Positions 32,568 through 41,422 of a DNA stretch of 64,000 nt are shown piece by piece. Every line of letters starts with the position of its first letter. Within the stretch, counting starts at the first letter, position 1. The DNA is taken from positions 124,001 through 188,000 of the forward strand of contig JBMYVY010000002.1 of assembly GCA_049606855.1 (NCBI GenBank), in the 5' to 3' direction. The translations under genes were made by a program, and so were the position numbers. A model generated the notes under the pieces. The model saw only the letters and a list, made by a program, of their open reading frames with translations, had not been told where the DNA came from and did not search any database. Source of the stretch: JBELHR01 sp049606855 (GTDB lineage: Bacteria; Bacteroidota; Bacteroidia; Flavobacteriales; Flavobacteriaceae).

Positions 32568-33337
32568 GTGTTCGAGCCAAAAAACATTTAGGACAACATT
32601 TTTTAAAAGATGAAACTGTTGCAGAGAGAATTGCAGATTCTTTCTCATATGAAAGCTATGATGATGTATTAGAAATTGGCCCTGGAATGGGAGTACTTAC
32701 TAAATATCTATTAAACAAACCCACTACAACTCATGTAGTAGAAATCGATTCGGAATCCGTTGCTTATCTTCACGCTCATTACATGAATTTAAGCCAGAGA
32801 ATATATGAGGCGGATTTTTTAAAATCTAATCTCAAGGAACTCATGGGAAATAAACCTTTTGCTATTGCTGGAAACTTCCCTTATAATATTTCAACACAAA
32901 TCGTTTTCAAAACAATTGAAAATCGAGAATTGATTCCTGAATTTGGGGGGATGTTTCAAAAAGAAGTGGCAGAGCGCATTGCAGAGGGGCCAGGGTCAAA
33001 AAAATACGGAATAACTTCGGTTTTGACTCAAGCATTTTACGATGTAGAATACTTATTTACAGTTCCACCACATGTATTTGACCCTCCTCCAAAAGTAGAT
33101 TCTGGTGTCATTTTTATGAAACGAAAAGAGAAATTGAATTTGGAAGTGGATGAAAAACTTTTTTTTAGAATTGTCAAAATGAGTTTTAATACACGTAGAA
33201 AAACTTTGAGAAACAGCCTAAAATCTTTTGGCTTGGAAAAAGATATCACCAATAATGTTATCTTTGATTTAAGACCAGAACAATTAAGTGTAGAAGAGTT
33301 TATCTCTCTAACTAGATTGATTCAAGATCAATTATAG
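32564..33337 (+). CDS. rsmA: 16S rRNA (adenine(1518)-N(6)/adenine(1519)-N(6))-dimethyltransferase
   Basis: A 257-residue KsgA/RsmA enzyme dimethylating two adjacent adenosines near the 3' end of 16S rRNA. Seen: KKHLGQHFLKDETVAERI, the SAM loop LEIGPGMGVLTKYL, VVEIDSESVAYL, the catalytic NFPYNIS (N-F-P-Y), and VPPHVFDPPPKVDSGVIFM. ATGA overlap with the gene before; 2-bp gap to mgtE. Confidence 0.97.
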   Translation: MSVRAKKHLGQHFLKDETVAERIADSFSYESYDDVLEIGPGMGVLTKYLLNKPTTTHVVEIDSESVAYLHAHYMNLSQRIYEADFLKSNLKELMGNKPFAIAGNFPYNISTQIVFKTIENRELIPEFGGMFQKEVAERIAEGPGSKKYGITSVLTQAFYDVEYLFTVPPHVFDPPPKVDSGVIFMKRKEKLNLEVDEKLFFRIVKMSFNTRRKTLRNSLKSFGLEKDITNNVIFDLRPEQLSVEEFISLTRLIQDQL

Positions 33338-33339
33338 GT

Positions 33340-34692
33340 ATGAACCAAGAATTAACCAAAGACTTATTTCGTCAAATCAAAGATTTGATAGATCAAAAAA
33401 ATGCGACTGAGCTTGAGGCCATTCTACATGAATTGCATCCTGCTGATATAGCAGAGGTTTTGGATGATTTAGATTTGAAACAAGCGATTTACGTCATCAA
33501 GTTACTCGACTCTGAGGTTACTGCAGACATTCTAACTGAGCTTGATGAAGATACTCGAGAAAGGGTTTTACAAAACCTTTCTTCAAAGGAAATTGCAGAA
33601 GAAATTGATGAGCTAGACACTGATGACGCTGTGGATATTCTTTACGAGCTCTCAGAAAGTAAAAAGGCTGAAGTGATTGCTCATATTGAAGATGTCGAGC
33701 ACGCAAAAGACATCGTAGAGTTGATGCGATTTGACCCAGATACCGCAGGGGGTCTAATGGGTAAAGAATTGGTCAAGGTAAATGAAAATTGGACCAATAT
33801 GACTTGTGTCCGAGAAATGAGAAAACAAGCAGCAGAATTCGATCGAGTTCACACCATTTACGTAGTAGATGATCACGACGTTTTAAAGGGTCGCCTTTCC
33901 TTGAAAAGTCTATTAACCACTTCTACGAAAACTCCGGTAAAAGAAGTCTACAATCCAAAAATACACTCCGTACACATAAATGATTCTGATGAAGAGATCG
34001 CTCAAATCATGCAAAAATATGATCTTTTTGTTGTGCCAGTAGTGGATGAAATTGGTCGACTGGTGGGACAGATTACAATCGATGATGTTGTAGACATAAT
34101 CAAAGATGAAGCAGAAAAAGATTATCAAATGGCGGCAGGTTTAACAGATGATGTTGAAGCCGACGATAATATATGGGAACTCACTAGGGCCCGTCTTCCT
34201 TGGCTGGTTTTGGGGCTTATTGGAGGTATGGGTGCAGCCTCTATTATGGGAGGTTTTGAAGATGCATTTGAAACGCATCCGGAATTATTTTTATTCACCC
34301 CTATGATTGCAGCTATGGGAGGAAATGTGGGGGTTCAATCATCAGCAATTATTGTACAATCCCTTGCCAACGGAAATCTAAAAGGCAATGTTTGGACTCG
34401 ATTATTTAAAGAAATTTCTATGGCCCTGATCAGTTCCTTAGTGGTCAGTGGCTTGATTTATGGCTTCACACATTTTATACAAGGTCAACCTAATCAGGTC
34501 TCTTTTGTTGTCGCCTTTTCTTTGACTGTAGTAATTATTGTTGCAGCTTTAATAGGTACTTTCGTTCCATTAATTTTGGACAAAAGAGGCATAGATCCTG
34601 CGCTCGCTACTGGACCATTCATAACCACTTCAAATGATATTTTTGGGATATTCATCTATTTCTATATTGCAAAGATCATTTTAGGCTTTTAA
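33340..34692 (+). CDS. mgtE: Magnesium transporter MgtE
   Basis: A 450-residue MgtE/SLC41-type Mg2+ channel. The cytoplasmic N domain of acidic helical repeats (DLIDQKNATELEAILHELHPADIAEVLDDLD...) spans to about 130, two CBS domains follow (about 135-255, with VDEIGRLVGQITIDDVVDII), and five helices form the membrane domain with the selectivity region MGGNVGVQSSAIIVQSLA and a late DIFGIFIYFYIAKIILGF helix. The N and CBS domains gate the pore by Mg2+ binding. Last gene of the operon. Confidence 0.97.
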   Translation: MNQELTKDLFRQIKDLIDQKNATELEAILHELHPADIAEVLDDLDLKQAIYVIKLLDSEVTADILTELDEDTRERVLQNLSSKEIAEEIDELDTDDAVDILYELSESKKAEVIAHIEDVEHAKDIVELMRFDPDTAGGLMGKELVKVNENWTNMTCVREMRKQAAEFDRVHTIYVVDDHDVLKGRLSLKSLLTTSTKTPVKEVYNPKIHSVHINDSDEEIAQIMQKYDLFVVPVVDEIGRLVGQITIDDVVDIIKDEAEKDYQMAAGLTDDVEADDNIWELTRARLPWLVLGLIGGMGAASIMGGFEDAFETHPELFLFTPMIAAMGGNVGVQSSAIIVQSLANGNLKGNVWTRLFKEISMALISSLVVSGLIYGFTHFIQGQPNQVSFVVAFSLTVVIIVAALIGTFVPLILDKRGIDPALATGPFITTSNDIFGIFIYFYIAKIILGF

Positions 34693-34712
34693 ATAAATCT
34701 AGTTTTTGGGCA

Positions 34713-34745
34713 TAAAAAAAGGGTCTGTTTTTTCAAACAAGACCC
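34713..34745 (-). terminator. Intrinsic terminator in the mgtE / response-regulator convergent gap
   Basis: Stem GGGTCT (34721-34726) with AGACCC (34740-34745), extended by GTTT/AAAC around a 4-base loop with a bulge. On the minus strand it is followed by seven T (34714-34720), so its main direction is leftward; it could partly serve mgtE as well. Confidence 0.78.
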
Positions 34746-34829
34746 CAATAATAAATCCTACCCCTAAGACTTACTAAAAACTTTTTCTTTTTTCATAGGG
34801 TCAATCTCCCATCAGATCCGACCTCCATT
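34713..34829 (-). ncRNA. Candidate short transcript (about 117 nt), possibly with a mini-ORF
   Basis: In the convergent gap between mgtE and the response regulator, a minus-strand promoter-like pair, TTG (34862-34864), 22 bp, TAATTTTG (34832-34839), precedes the strong leftward terminator. The interval carries the 12-mer TTAGGGGTAGGA (minus strand, 34756-34767) also found in the candidate transcript at 14941-15018. It contains two tiny overlapping frames, MEVGSDGRLTL and MKKEKVFSKS, the second ending at the 12-mer. It may instead simply be the 3' UTR of the regulator mRNA. Confidence 0.33.
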
Positions 34830-34887
34830 ATCAAAATTAAATAACTTTTTGAATTTTACCCCAAAAATTACTTGCGTCTTTATGCAA

Positions 34888-35568
34888 TTAGTCTATAACG
34901 CCCAATTCTTTGGCTTTCATTACCAAATCAATATTGTTCACGGCATTAAAAGACTCCCTTAGTTCAGCTAATCGATTGTCAATTGATCTTAAACTCAATT
35001 CCTTTCCCTTTTTATTAAAAATCAAACCTACCATATTAGCAATCTTATATTGTTTAGAAAGCTGTCTTAAAATTTCCAATGCTGTTTCATCAGTTTGAAT
35101 ATCAATAATTCTCCTGTTCATGATTTTTTGATGGACAGTTTGAGAATAGTATTTTTGATCTCTCAGCATTTTTGAAATTGCTCCATCGAATTCTTCAGGC
35201 GTGCATTCATGTTTTAAGATATAGGCATCAGGGTCTTGATTTCCTATGACATTAATCACCCTATTCGTTTCAGAATGCCCAGAAAGCACTGCTACTTTCG
35301 TTGCTTTACTGATTTTTTTAAGCTGATTAATCAGATCCTCTCCTTGTTTAAATTGAGCTTTAGAATTATTTTCAAAACTCAAATCCGTAAACACAACATC
35401 AAATGGGTCCATTTTCTGATTTGCATCTAATACCGCTTCATATGCTAAATCACAGTTTAAAAAAGATTGAACATTTTCATATCCTGCCCTTTTTAGCGAA
35501 TCCACTATACCTTTTAGCAACATTTCATGGTCATCTACAACCAAAATTTTTATATTTTCTCTCTGCAT
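34888..35568 (-). CDS. Response regulator (REC plus divergent LuxR-like HTH)
   Basis: A 226-residue regulator paired with the kinase whose stop overlaps its start by one base (TAATG). The receiver domain (about 7-130) has the acidic pair in VVDDHEMLLKGI, phospho-acceptor Asp in VVFTDLSFE, Ser in VAVLSGHSE and Lys in YILKHE. The C-terminal 70 residues (ETALEILRQLSKQYKIANMVGLIFNKKGKELSLRSIDNRLAELRESF) resemble a LuxR-type HTH but are divergent, with an 8-residue excess around the recognition helix. Probably DNA-binding; targets unknown. Confidence 0.85.
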   Translation of the reverse strand: MQRENIKILVVDDHEMLLKGIVDSLKRAGYENVQSFLNCDLAYEAVLDANQKMDPFDVVFTDLSFENNSKAQFKQGEDLINQLKKISKATKVAVLSGHSETNRVINVIGNQDPDAYILKHECTPEEFDGAISKMLRDQKYYSQTVHQKIMNRRIIDIQTDETALEILRQLSKQYKIANMVGLIFNKKGKELSLRSIDNRLAELRESFNAVNNIDLVMKAKELGVID

Positions 35569-37226
35569 TAGAGTTTAAATTTAACTTTTATAATACTACC
35601 TTGTCCTAATTCACTTTTTATTTCAATTTCACCATTCAAATCCTCAGCACGGCTTTTCATATTTTTAAGACCAATCCCTGAGGCATTGGATTCCGTGTCA
35701 AAACCTTTTCCGTTATCTTCAATAAGCAATTCTACTTTCCTTCCTTTTTTAGAAAGACTGATCTCAATTTGCGTGGCGTCTCCATGATTTGCTGCATTTC
35801 TAACCGATTCGACAACAATCAAATATATATTTTTTTTAACAAAAATGTCTACATCAACCCAATCTTCGGCATCAAAATTCACAAGCTTTAGCTTACATTT
35901 TGTTCCAAAATAATCTACCAATAAATTCTTAAAGGCTTCATCTAAATTCAAATCATCATCTGTCTTGGCTATATTATGAGACAAATTTCTAACCTTTGAA
36001 CTCAAGGCTTTGAATCTTTTCATAAGACTCCCGTCTTCGATGTGATTCTGAATAAAAATTAACTCAGAAGCTAATTCATCATGAAGAGTTTTTGAAAACC
36101 CATCCCGTATAGCTTCAGTTTCTTGTAGTTTTCTAATTTTGAGATCCTTTAATTTAGAGCCCCATATTTTCCTAATGTACAAGATAATAACTATAGCCAA
36201 AGCTAGACCGATTAACGACAGTATTATAACCCCCAATTTTTCAGTCTGCTCTATTTCGAGCTCCAGTTTCATCGCTAAATTTTCTGCTTCCTTTTTTTCA
36301 GTTTCATAGGCCAAATGGGCAAAATCCTCAACTTGCTTAATATTTAACTCCTGTAAACTATCTCGCAGGTTTACATATTTTTCTTGGTAGGGACGGGAGT
36401 CTTCGATATTTGTAGAATAATGAGCCAAAAACTCAAAGGCTTTTAATCTTAAATAAAGCTCTTTCAATTCATAGGAGAGTTCTAAGGCCTGATTAGAATA
36501 TTCGACCGCATTATCATAATCTTCAATTTCAGCATAGGTATTTGCTAGTCCAAAAACAGGATATACCAATCGTCTTGGTCGGTTTTTCGCTTTCCAATAA
36601 GCTATCAAATCCTTATAAATATCCAAAACCCTCTCGTCACGATCAATTCGCCATACCGTCTGAGCGTACATATAGGTATAACCCATATAGTAATCCTCTT
36701 CCTTGTTTTTTAAGGCTAATTCTCTAGCAACCTGAATGTAATTTTGCGAAGTCTGATGCTCTTCTTGATTCCAAAACAATACCGATAAAAGATAATTGAT
36801 ATGCATGATTTCCTTAGAATCATTTATTTCTTCCGCCAATTTAAGTGCTGACTGATATTGTTTTTCTGATAGTTCATAATTAAATAATTCGTTATAATTC
36901 TCTCCTAAATAAATCTGAAAATCTAAAACAAATTGTTGTTCGTTTTGTTCTTCAGCCTTTTTCAAGCCTAAAGTAAAGATTTTTTCAGCTTGAGTATTTA
37001 GTTTGTTGTTATAACAAATCAGACCATAATTTTTATAGTCATCCAAGGTCATAAGACTCCTGGCAGTCAGATTTTCATAAACGTTAGCGTAATACAAATA
37101 CGTAGAATCAGCCACTTTTTCTTTATAAAAGTGTCTTGCTTTTTTTAAATCTTCCTCCGGACTATTTTGTGCATTCAGCAATCCACTGAAAAACAACACT
37201 AAAAGAGATACAGCAATTCTTTTCAT
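35568..37226 (-). CDS. Tetratricopeptide-repeat sensor histidine kinase
   Basis: A 552-residue kinase. Signal peptide (MKRIAVSLLVLFFSGLLNAQ), periplasmic TPR array of about six repeats (roughly 25-300), a coiled coil, one transmembrane helix (about 328-348, LGVIILSLIGLALAIVIILYI), then a HisKA_3-like segment with phospho-acceptor His in GFSKTLHDELASELIFIQNHIE and a C-terminal ATPase (SVRNAANHGDATQIEI N box, IEDNGKGFD, ASGIGLKNMKSRAE). I use the ATG at 37226; a TTG one codon before lies in the T run of an intrinsic terminator. It probably senses a peptide or protein through its TPRs. Expression must pass that terminator from the mini-gene upstream. Confidence 0.9.
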   Translation of the reverse strand: MKRIAVSLLVLFFSGLLNAQNSPEEDLKKARHFYKEKVADSTYLYYANVYENLTARSLMTLDDYKNYGLICYNNKLNTQAEKIFTLGLKKAEEQNEQQFVLDFQIYLGENYNELFNYELSEKQYQSALKLAEEINDSKEIMHINYLLSVLFWNQEEHQTSQNYIQVARELALKNKEEDYYMGYTYMYAQTVWRIDRDERVLDIYKDLIAYWKAKNRPRRLVYPVFGLANTYAEIEDYDNAVEYSNQALELSYELKELYLRLKAFEFLAHYSTNIEDSRPYQEKYVNLRDSLQELNIKQVEDFAHLAYETEKKEAENLAMKLELEIEQTEKLGVIILSLIGLALAIVIILYIRKIWGSKLKDLKIRKLQETEAIRDGFSKTLHDELASELIFIQNHIEDGSLMKRFKALSSKVRNLSHNIAKTDDDLNLDEAFKNLLVDYFGTKCKLKLVNFDAEDWVDVDIFVKKNIYLIVVESVRNAANHGDATQIEISLSKKGRKVELLIEDNGKGFDTESNASGIGLKNMKSRAEDLNGEIEIKSELGQGSIIKVKFKL

Positions 37227-37253
37227 CAAAAAAACCTAAGAAATTCTTAGGTT
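37227..37253 (-). terminator. Intrinsic terminator or attenuator directly before the TPR kinase gene
   Basis: A perfect 9-bp stem (37233-37241 with 37245-37253), 3-base loop, followed on the minus strand by seven T and then GATG, where ATG is the kinase start. No promoter box fits between this hairpin and the kinase gene. Confidence 0.75.
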
Positions 37254-37278
37254 GGGTGATTTTAGTTTTAAAAAAAAA

Positions 37279-37407
37279 TTAAGATTCTTTTTCTTCTTCG
37301 TCTTCTTCTGTTCCACCACCATTTCCACCATTTCCGCCACCACCACCAGGGCCGTCAGGCATCAAATACATGTTTTCTAAACTGTCTTCTTTATAAAAAT
37401 TTTCCAT
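37279..37407 (-). CDS. Gly-rich acidic mini-protein upstream of the TPR kinase
   Basis: A 42-residue frame from the ATG at 37407: a short N-terminal part (MENFYKEDSLENMYLMPDGP), a run of Gly and Asn (GGGGGNGGNGGG), and an acidic tail (TEEDEEEKES). No signal peptide, Cys or membrane helix. A longer reading from 37518 would overlap the preceding methyltransferase gene and is less likely. It lies between that gene and the kinase, with an intrinsic terminator after it. It could be a signalling peptide precursor, a leader peptide for attenuation, or an unrelated small protein. I do not recognise the family. Confidence 0.55.
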   Translation of the reverse strand: MENFYKEDSLENMYLMPDGPGGGGGNGGNGGGTEEDEEEKES

Positions 37408-37481
37408 TTTATTATAGGTTTGGTTATTGGGAAAGGAATTTATAGAAAAAAACTCGTTTTTACTATTTTTTTGGATGTATT

Positions 37482-38018
37482 CTAGGCTTTTTCTTGAAAA
37501 TTTCGGAAAATATCCCATAAAAGTATACCTGTACTTACAGAAACATTTAAGGAATGTTTGGTTCCCAACTGAGGAATCTCAATGACCAAATCTGCTTGAG
37601 TTACAACTTCTTGTTGAACGCCTTTTACCTCATTTCCCATCACAATAGCATATCTTTTTGATTCATCAAATCGAACCTTATTTAAAAATACAGATTCATC
37701 TGCTTGCTCTATAGCTGCAACGACAACACCTTCTTTTTGCAATTCTTTGACCAGGCCTAGTGCATCCTCACGATATTCCCAGTCAACTGATTCAGTTGCA
37801 CCTAGCGCAGTTTTATGAATATCTTTATGCGGAGGGCAAGCTGTAATTCCACATAGATAAATTTTTTCTATAAGAAAGGCATCTGAACTTCGAAAAACTG
37901 AACCGATATTATTTAAACTCCTAATATCATCTAAAATAACAATTAAAGGAGTCTTTTTGGTTCTTTTAAAGGTCTCCACATCAATTCGATCCAGCTCTTT
38001 ATTTTTGAGTTTACGCAT
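37482..38018 (-). CDS. TrmH/SpoU-family RNA 2'-O-methyltransferase
   Basis: A 178-residue SPOUT enzyme. Motif 1 LDDIRSLNNIGSVFRSSDAF, motif 2 AIVMGNEVKGVQQEV, motif 3 IEIPQLGTKHSLNVSVSTGILLWDIFRN form the knotted SAM site. It transfers a methyl group to a ribose in tRNA or rRNA; which nucleotide cannot be told. It diverges from mutS with a 64-bp gap. Confidence 0.9.
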   Translation of the reverse strand: MRKLKNKELDRIDVETFKRTKKTPLIVILDDIRSLNNIGSVFRSSDAFLIEKIYLCGITACPPHKDIHKTALGATESVDWEYREDALGLVKELQKEGVVVAAIEQADESVFLNKVRFDESKRYAIVMGNEVKGVQQEVVTQADLVIEIPQLGTKHSLNVSVSTGILLWDIFRNFQEKA

Positions 38019-38082
38019 GCTTTTATATATTGCAGTTCATGGGTAAATTTACGTAAATTGCCTTACAAAAAAATTAGAAGCC

Positions 38083-40671
38083 TTGGCCAAATCATCAAAG
38101 AACAAAGTCTCTCCATTAATGCAACAATATAACAGCATTAAAACTAAGTATCCTGATGCTTTATTATTATTTCGAGTAGGAGATTTTTATGAGACTTTTG
38201 GTGAGGATGCCATCAAGGCGGCAAAAGTCCTTGGAATTATTCTCACCAAAAGAGGCGCAGGATCTGTTTCCGAAACAGAATTGGCTGGCTTTCCACATCA
38301 TTCTCTAAACACTTATTTACCCAAGCTAGTAAAAGCAGGAATGAGAGTTGCCATTTGCGACCAATTGGAAGATCCCAAAAAAACAAAAAAACTTGTAAAG
38401 CGAGGGGTGACCGAATTAATTACCCCAGGAGTCTCGTTGAATGACGAGGTACTTCAAGCAAAAGTCAACAATTTTTTAGCGGCCCTACACTTCGGTAAAA
38501 AGGGAATTATAGGAGTCGCTTTTGCCGATATTTCAACTGGAGAATTTTACCTTACTCAAGGAAATAGAGATAGCATAGATAAGTTATTACAAAATTTTCA
38601 ACCAAGTGAACTTCTTATTCAAAAGCAAAAGAAAGCACTTTTTCAAGAAGAGTTCACAAGTGACTATCATGAATTTTATTTAGAAGATTGGGTATTCAAT
38701 ATTGACTTTGCAGAGGAAATATTGCTCAACCATTTCGAATCCTCAAGTTTTAAAGGTTTCGGTATTGACAAAATGAATGAGGGGCTGCAAGCAGCTGGAG
38801 CAATCATGCATTATTTGTCCGAAACTCAACATAAAGACCTCGCCCATATCAGTAAGATCTCTAGAATTCATGAGTCCGATTTCATATGGATGGACCGCTT
38901 TACGATTAGAAATCTAGAATTATTTCAAGCTTCGAACCCCGGAGGGGTGGCCTTGATTGATGTTATCGACCGTACACTTTCCCCTATGGGAGGGCGAATG
39001 TTAAAACATTGGTTAGCACTTCCATTAGTAGACCAAACTCTCATCGAAGCGCGAAATAAAAAAGTCGGGCAATTTTTAAATCAAACTGAGTCTAGAGCCA
39101 CCGTTAGATATCATTTAGAACAGCTATATGATTTGGAGCGCATGGTGTCCAAAATAGCCACCGCTAAGATTAGCCCAAGAGAATTGGTTCAGCTGAAGAA
39201 TTCTTTAAAAGCAATTGAACCAATTAAAACGGCTCTAAAGGATAGTAATATTGCCTTAACTCAAGATTTTCCAAATCTCAAAGTTCTCGCCGATTATATA
39301 GAAAAACACATTCAGGAGCAAGCCCCTGTTTTAGTTTCCAAAGGAAATGTAATCGCTCAAGGAGTTAACTCTGAATTAGATGAGTTAAGAGGACTTGCAA
39401 ACTCAGGAAAAGAATTTTTGGATCAAATGCTTGCTCGCGAATCAGAAGCCACAGGGATACCTTCTCTAAAAATTGCATTCAATAATGTTTTCGGCTACTA
39501 TATTGAAGTAAGAAATACTCATAAAGATAAAGTCCCCGATCATTGGGTACGCAAACAGACCTTAGTCTCTGCAGAACGATATATATCCGAAGAATTAAAA
39601 ACCTATGAGGAAAAGATATTAGGGGCCGAAGAGAAAATATCAAGTCTAGAATCTCAGATTTACAATGAGGTTATACAGGAACTTCACCGACACATCAACG
39701 CCCTTCAAAAAAGCGCAAACCTCATCGCTCAAATCGATGTTTTGTCAAGTTTTGCAGAATTAGCCGAGTCAAATAACTACATTAAACCTGCTCTAAATAA
39801 GGGCAATACACTCTTTATAAAAAACGGAAGGCACCCGGTAATTGAACGTCAGATGAAACCTGGTGAGGCCTATATCGCAAATGATGTAAATCTTGATCCT
39901 TCCTCACAACAAATAATCATGATTACCGGACCCAATATGTCCGGAAAATCTGCTATTCTAAGACAAACTGCTCTAATTGTCCTCCTTGCTCAAATAGGGT
40001 GCTTTGTTCCAGCTGAATCTGCTGAGATTGGAGTGGTAGATAAAATATTCACTCGTGTGGGCGCTTCGGATAATATTTCAGCTGGGGAATCTACTTTTAT
40101 GGTTGAAATGAACGAGACGGCAAGTATATTAAACAATTTAAGCAAGAACAGCCTAATTCTGCTTGATGAGATTGGGCGAGGGACTTCCACCTATGATGGA
40201 ATTTCAATTGCATGGGCCATAGCTGAATATTTACATGAACATCCTACTGGGGCCAAAACCCTATTTGCTACTCATTATCACGAACTCAATGAGATGTCAA
40301 AAGAATTCAATAGAATTAAAAACTTCAATGTAAGTGTAAAAGAGTTGACTGATAAAGTTATCTTCTTGAGGAAACTAATCCCTGGAGGATCAGAACACAG
40401 TTTTGGAATTCATGTTGCAAAATTAGCTGGAATGCCAAGCCCTGTACTTCATCGCGCCAAAAAAATGCTTAAAACGCTTGAAAAAAATCACAGCGGGAAT
40501 AAGGTTGAAATATCGGCCAATGATGATTTACAATTGAGTTTTTTCCAATTAGATGATCCTTTATTGGAGGATCTACGAGATGAAATTTTGGGTACTGATC
40601 TCGATAGCCTTACTCCTATTGAAGCCTTAATGAAGTTGAATGAAATAAAAAGAATGATTCAAAAAAAATGA
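38083..40671 (+). CDS. mutS: DNA mismatch repair protein MutS
   Basis: An 862-residue mismatch-recognition ATPase. The mismatch-wedging FYE is at residues 35-37 (FRVGDFYETFGEDA); the connector, lever and clamp domains follow; the ATPase has GPNMSGKSAILRQTA (Walker A near 616), STFMVEMNE, LILLDEIGRGTSTYDGISIAWAIAE and TLFATHYHEL. The start is a TTG, needed to keep the conserved N-terminal region MAKSSKNKVSPLMQQYNSIK; the next ATG is 12 codons in. It overlaps the following gene by 4 bp. Confidence 0.97.
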   Translation: MAKSSKNKVSPLMQQYNSIKTKYPDALLLFRVGDFYETFGEDAIKAAKVLGIILTKRGAGSVSETELAGFPHHSLNTYLPKLVKAGMRVAICDQLEDPKKTKKLVKRGVTELITPGVSLNDEVLQAKVNNFLAALHFGKKGIIGVAFADISTGEFYLTQGNRDSIDKLLQNFQPSELLIQKQKKALFQEEFTSDYHEFYLEDWVFNIDFAEEILLNHFESSSFKGFGIDKMNEGLQAAGAIMHYLSETQHKDLAHISKISRIHESDFIWMDRFTIRNLELFQASNPGGVALIDVIDRTLSPMGGRMLKHWLALPLVDQTLIEARNKKVGQFLNQTESRATVRYHLEQLYDLERMVSKIATAKISPRELVQLKNSLKAIEPIKTALKDSNIALTQDFPNLKVLADYIEKHIQEQAPVLVSKGNVIAQGVNSELDELRGLANSGKEFLDQMLARESEATGIPSLKIAFNNVFGYYIEVRNTHKDKVPDHWVRKQTLVSAERYISEELKTYEEKILGAEEKISSLESQIYNEVIQELHRHINALQKSANLIAQIDVLSSFAELAESNNYIKPALNKGNTLFIKNGRHPVIERQMKPGEAYIANDVNLDPSSQQIIMITGPNMSGKSAILRQTALIVLLAQIGCFVPAESAEIGVVDKIFTRVGASDNISAGESTFMVEMNETASILNNLSKNSLILLDEIGRGTSTYDGISIAWAIAEYLHEHPTGAKTLFATHYHELNEMSKEFNRIKNFNVSVKELTDKVIFLRKLIPGGSEHSFGIHVAKLAGMPSPVLHRAKKMLKTLEKNHSGNKVEISANDDLQLSFFQLDDPLLEDLRDEILGTDLDSLTPIEALMKLNEIKRMIQKK

Positions 40672-41129
40672 TTGATAACTTAGAACAAGGTTTTTTTGGG
40701 ATTGGGATTCAAAATGGAAAAACCCCCGAAAATTTGGGTGTGTTGTGGAGATCTGCTCAAAATATGGGTGCAAGTTTTATTTTTACTATCGGTAATCGGT
40801 ATGAAAAGCAAGCTTCTGATACCCACAAGGCCGTAGGCGCCATGCCTTATTTTCATTATGATACTTTTGAAGATTTCTATGCTCATTTACCAAAAGGAGC
40901 TATGCTGGTTGGAGTTGAACTTGATGAAAGTGCAGTTGAATTAGAAACCTTTGTACACCCAAGACGTTGTGTTTACCTCCTTGGTGCAGAAGATCATGGA
41001 ATGAGTAAACAAGCAATAGAGCGTTCTCATCACTTGGTTAAATTCAATACTAGACTATCGATAAACGTAGCTGTTGCCGGTTCCATTGTCATGTATGATC
41101 GAAATGCAAAAAACACATTTTCTACTTGA
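40668..41129 (+). CDS. Short TrmH-family RNA methyltransferase
   Basis: A 153-residue SPOUT methyltransferase of minimal length: IGIQNGKTPENLGVLWRSAQNMGASFIFTIG (motif 1), VYLLGAEDHGMSKQAI (motif 2), LVKFNTRLSINVAVAGSIVMYDR (motif 3). The ATG overlaps the mutS stop (ATGA), so it is translationally coupled to mutS. RNA target unknown; it is distinct from the enzyme encoded at 37482. Confidence 0.88.
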   Translation: MIDNLEQGFFGIGIQNGKTPENLGVLWRSAQNMGASFIFTIGNRYEKQASDTHKAVGAMPYFHYDTFEDFYAHLPKGAMLVGVELDESAVELETFVHPRRCVYLLGAEDHGMSKQAIERSHHLVKFNTRLSINVAVAGSIVMYDRNAKNTFST

Positions 41130-41139
41130 GTTTTTCTTC

Positions 41140-41147
41140 TATCTTTG
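41140..41147 (+). promoter_or_regulatory. -7 box (TATCTTTG) of tatA
   Basis: TATCTTTG 17 bp upstream of the tatA ATG, 10 bp past the preceding stop. A TTG is 11 bp further up, closer than the usual 19-20. Confidence 0.5.
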
Positions 41148-41164
41148 TACTGTAAATTGATTCT

Positions 41165-41422
41165 ATGTTTTTGTTTATCGGTGGTCCTGAAATTTTCGTA
41201 ATCGTCCTTATAGTGGTGATGTTTTTTGGTGCGGATAAAATTCCTGAAATCGCTAGAGGGCTTGGAAAGGGAATGCGCCAAATTAAAGATGCGACTAATG
41301 AAATCAAAAAAGAAATCACTGAGAGCTCTGAGGGATCGGAATTAGGAGAAATGAAGAAAGAAATCGATTCCATTAAAGATGATATCGATGATATGACTGG
41401 ACCTATCAAGAGACAGTTCTAG
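41165..41422 (+). CDS. tatA: Twin-arginine translocase component TatA/TatE
   Basis: An 85-residue protein with an N-terminal transmembrane helix (GGPEIFVIVLIVVMFFG), the FG hinge, an amphipathic helix (ADKIPEIARGLGKGMRQIKDATNEI) and a charged tail. It forms the pore of the Tat system for folded proteins; tatC is not in the window. The last 17 bp overlap the convergent O-methyltransferase gene. Confidence 0.93.
   Translation: MFLFIGGPEIFVIVLIVVMFFGADKIPEIARGLGKGMRQIKDATNEIKKEITESSEGSELGEMKKEIDSIKDDIDDMTGPIKRQF

Noticed and set aside
37279..37518. Longer 79-residue version of the Gly-rich mini-protein
   Set aside because: It would start inside the preceding methyltransferase gene; the ATG at 37407 lies in the gap and begins the more plausible protein.
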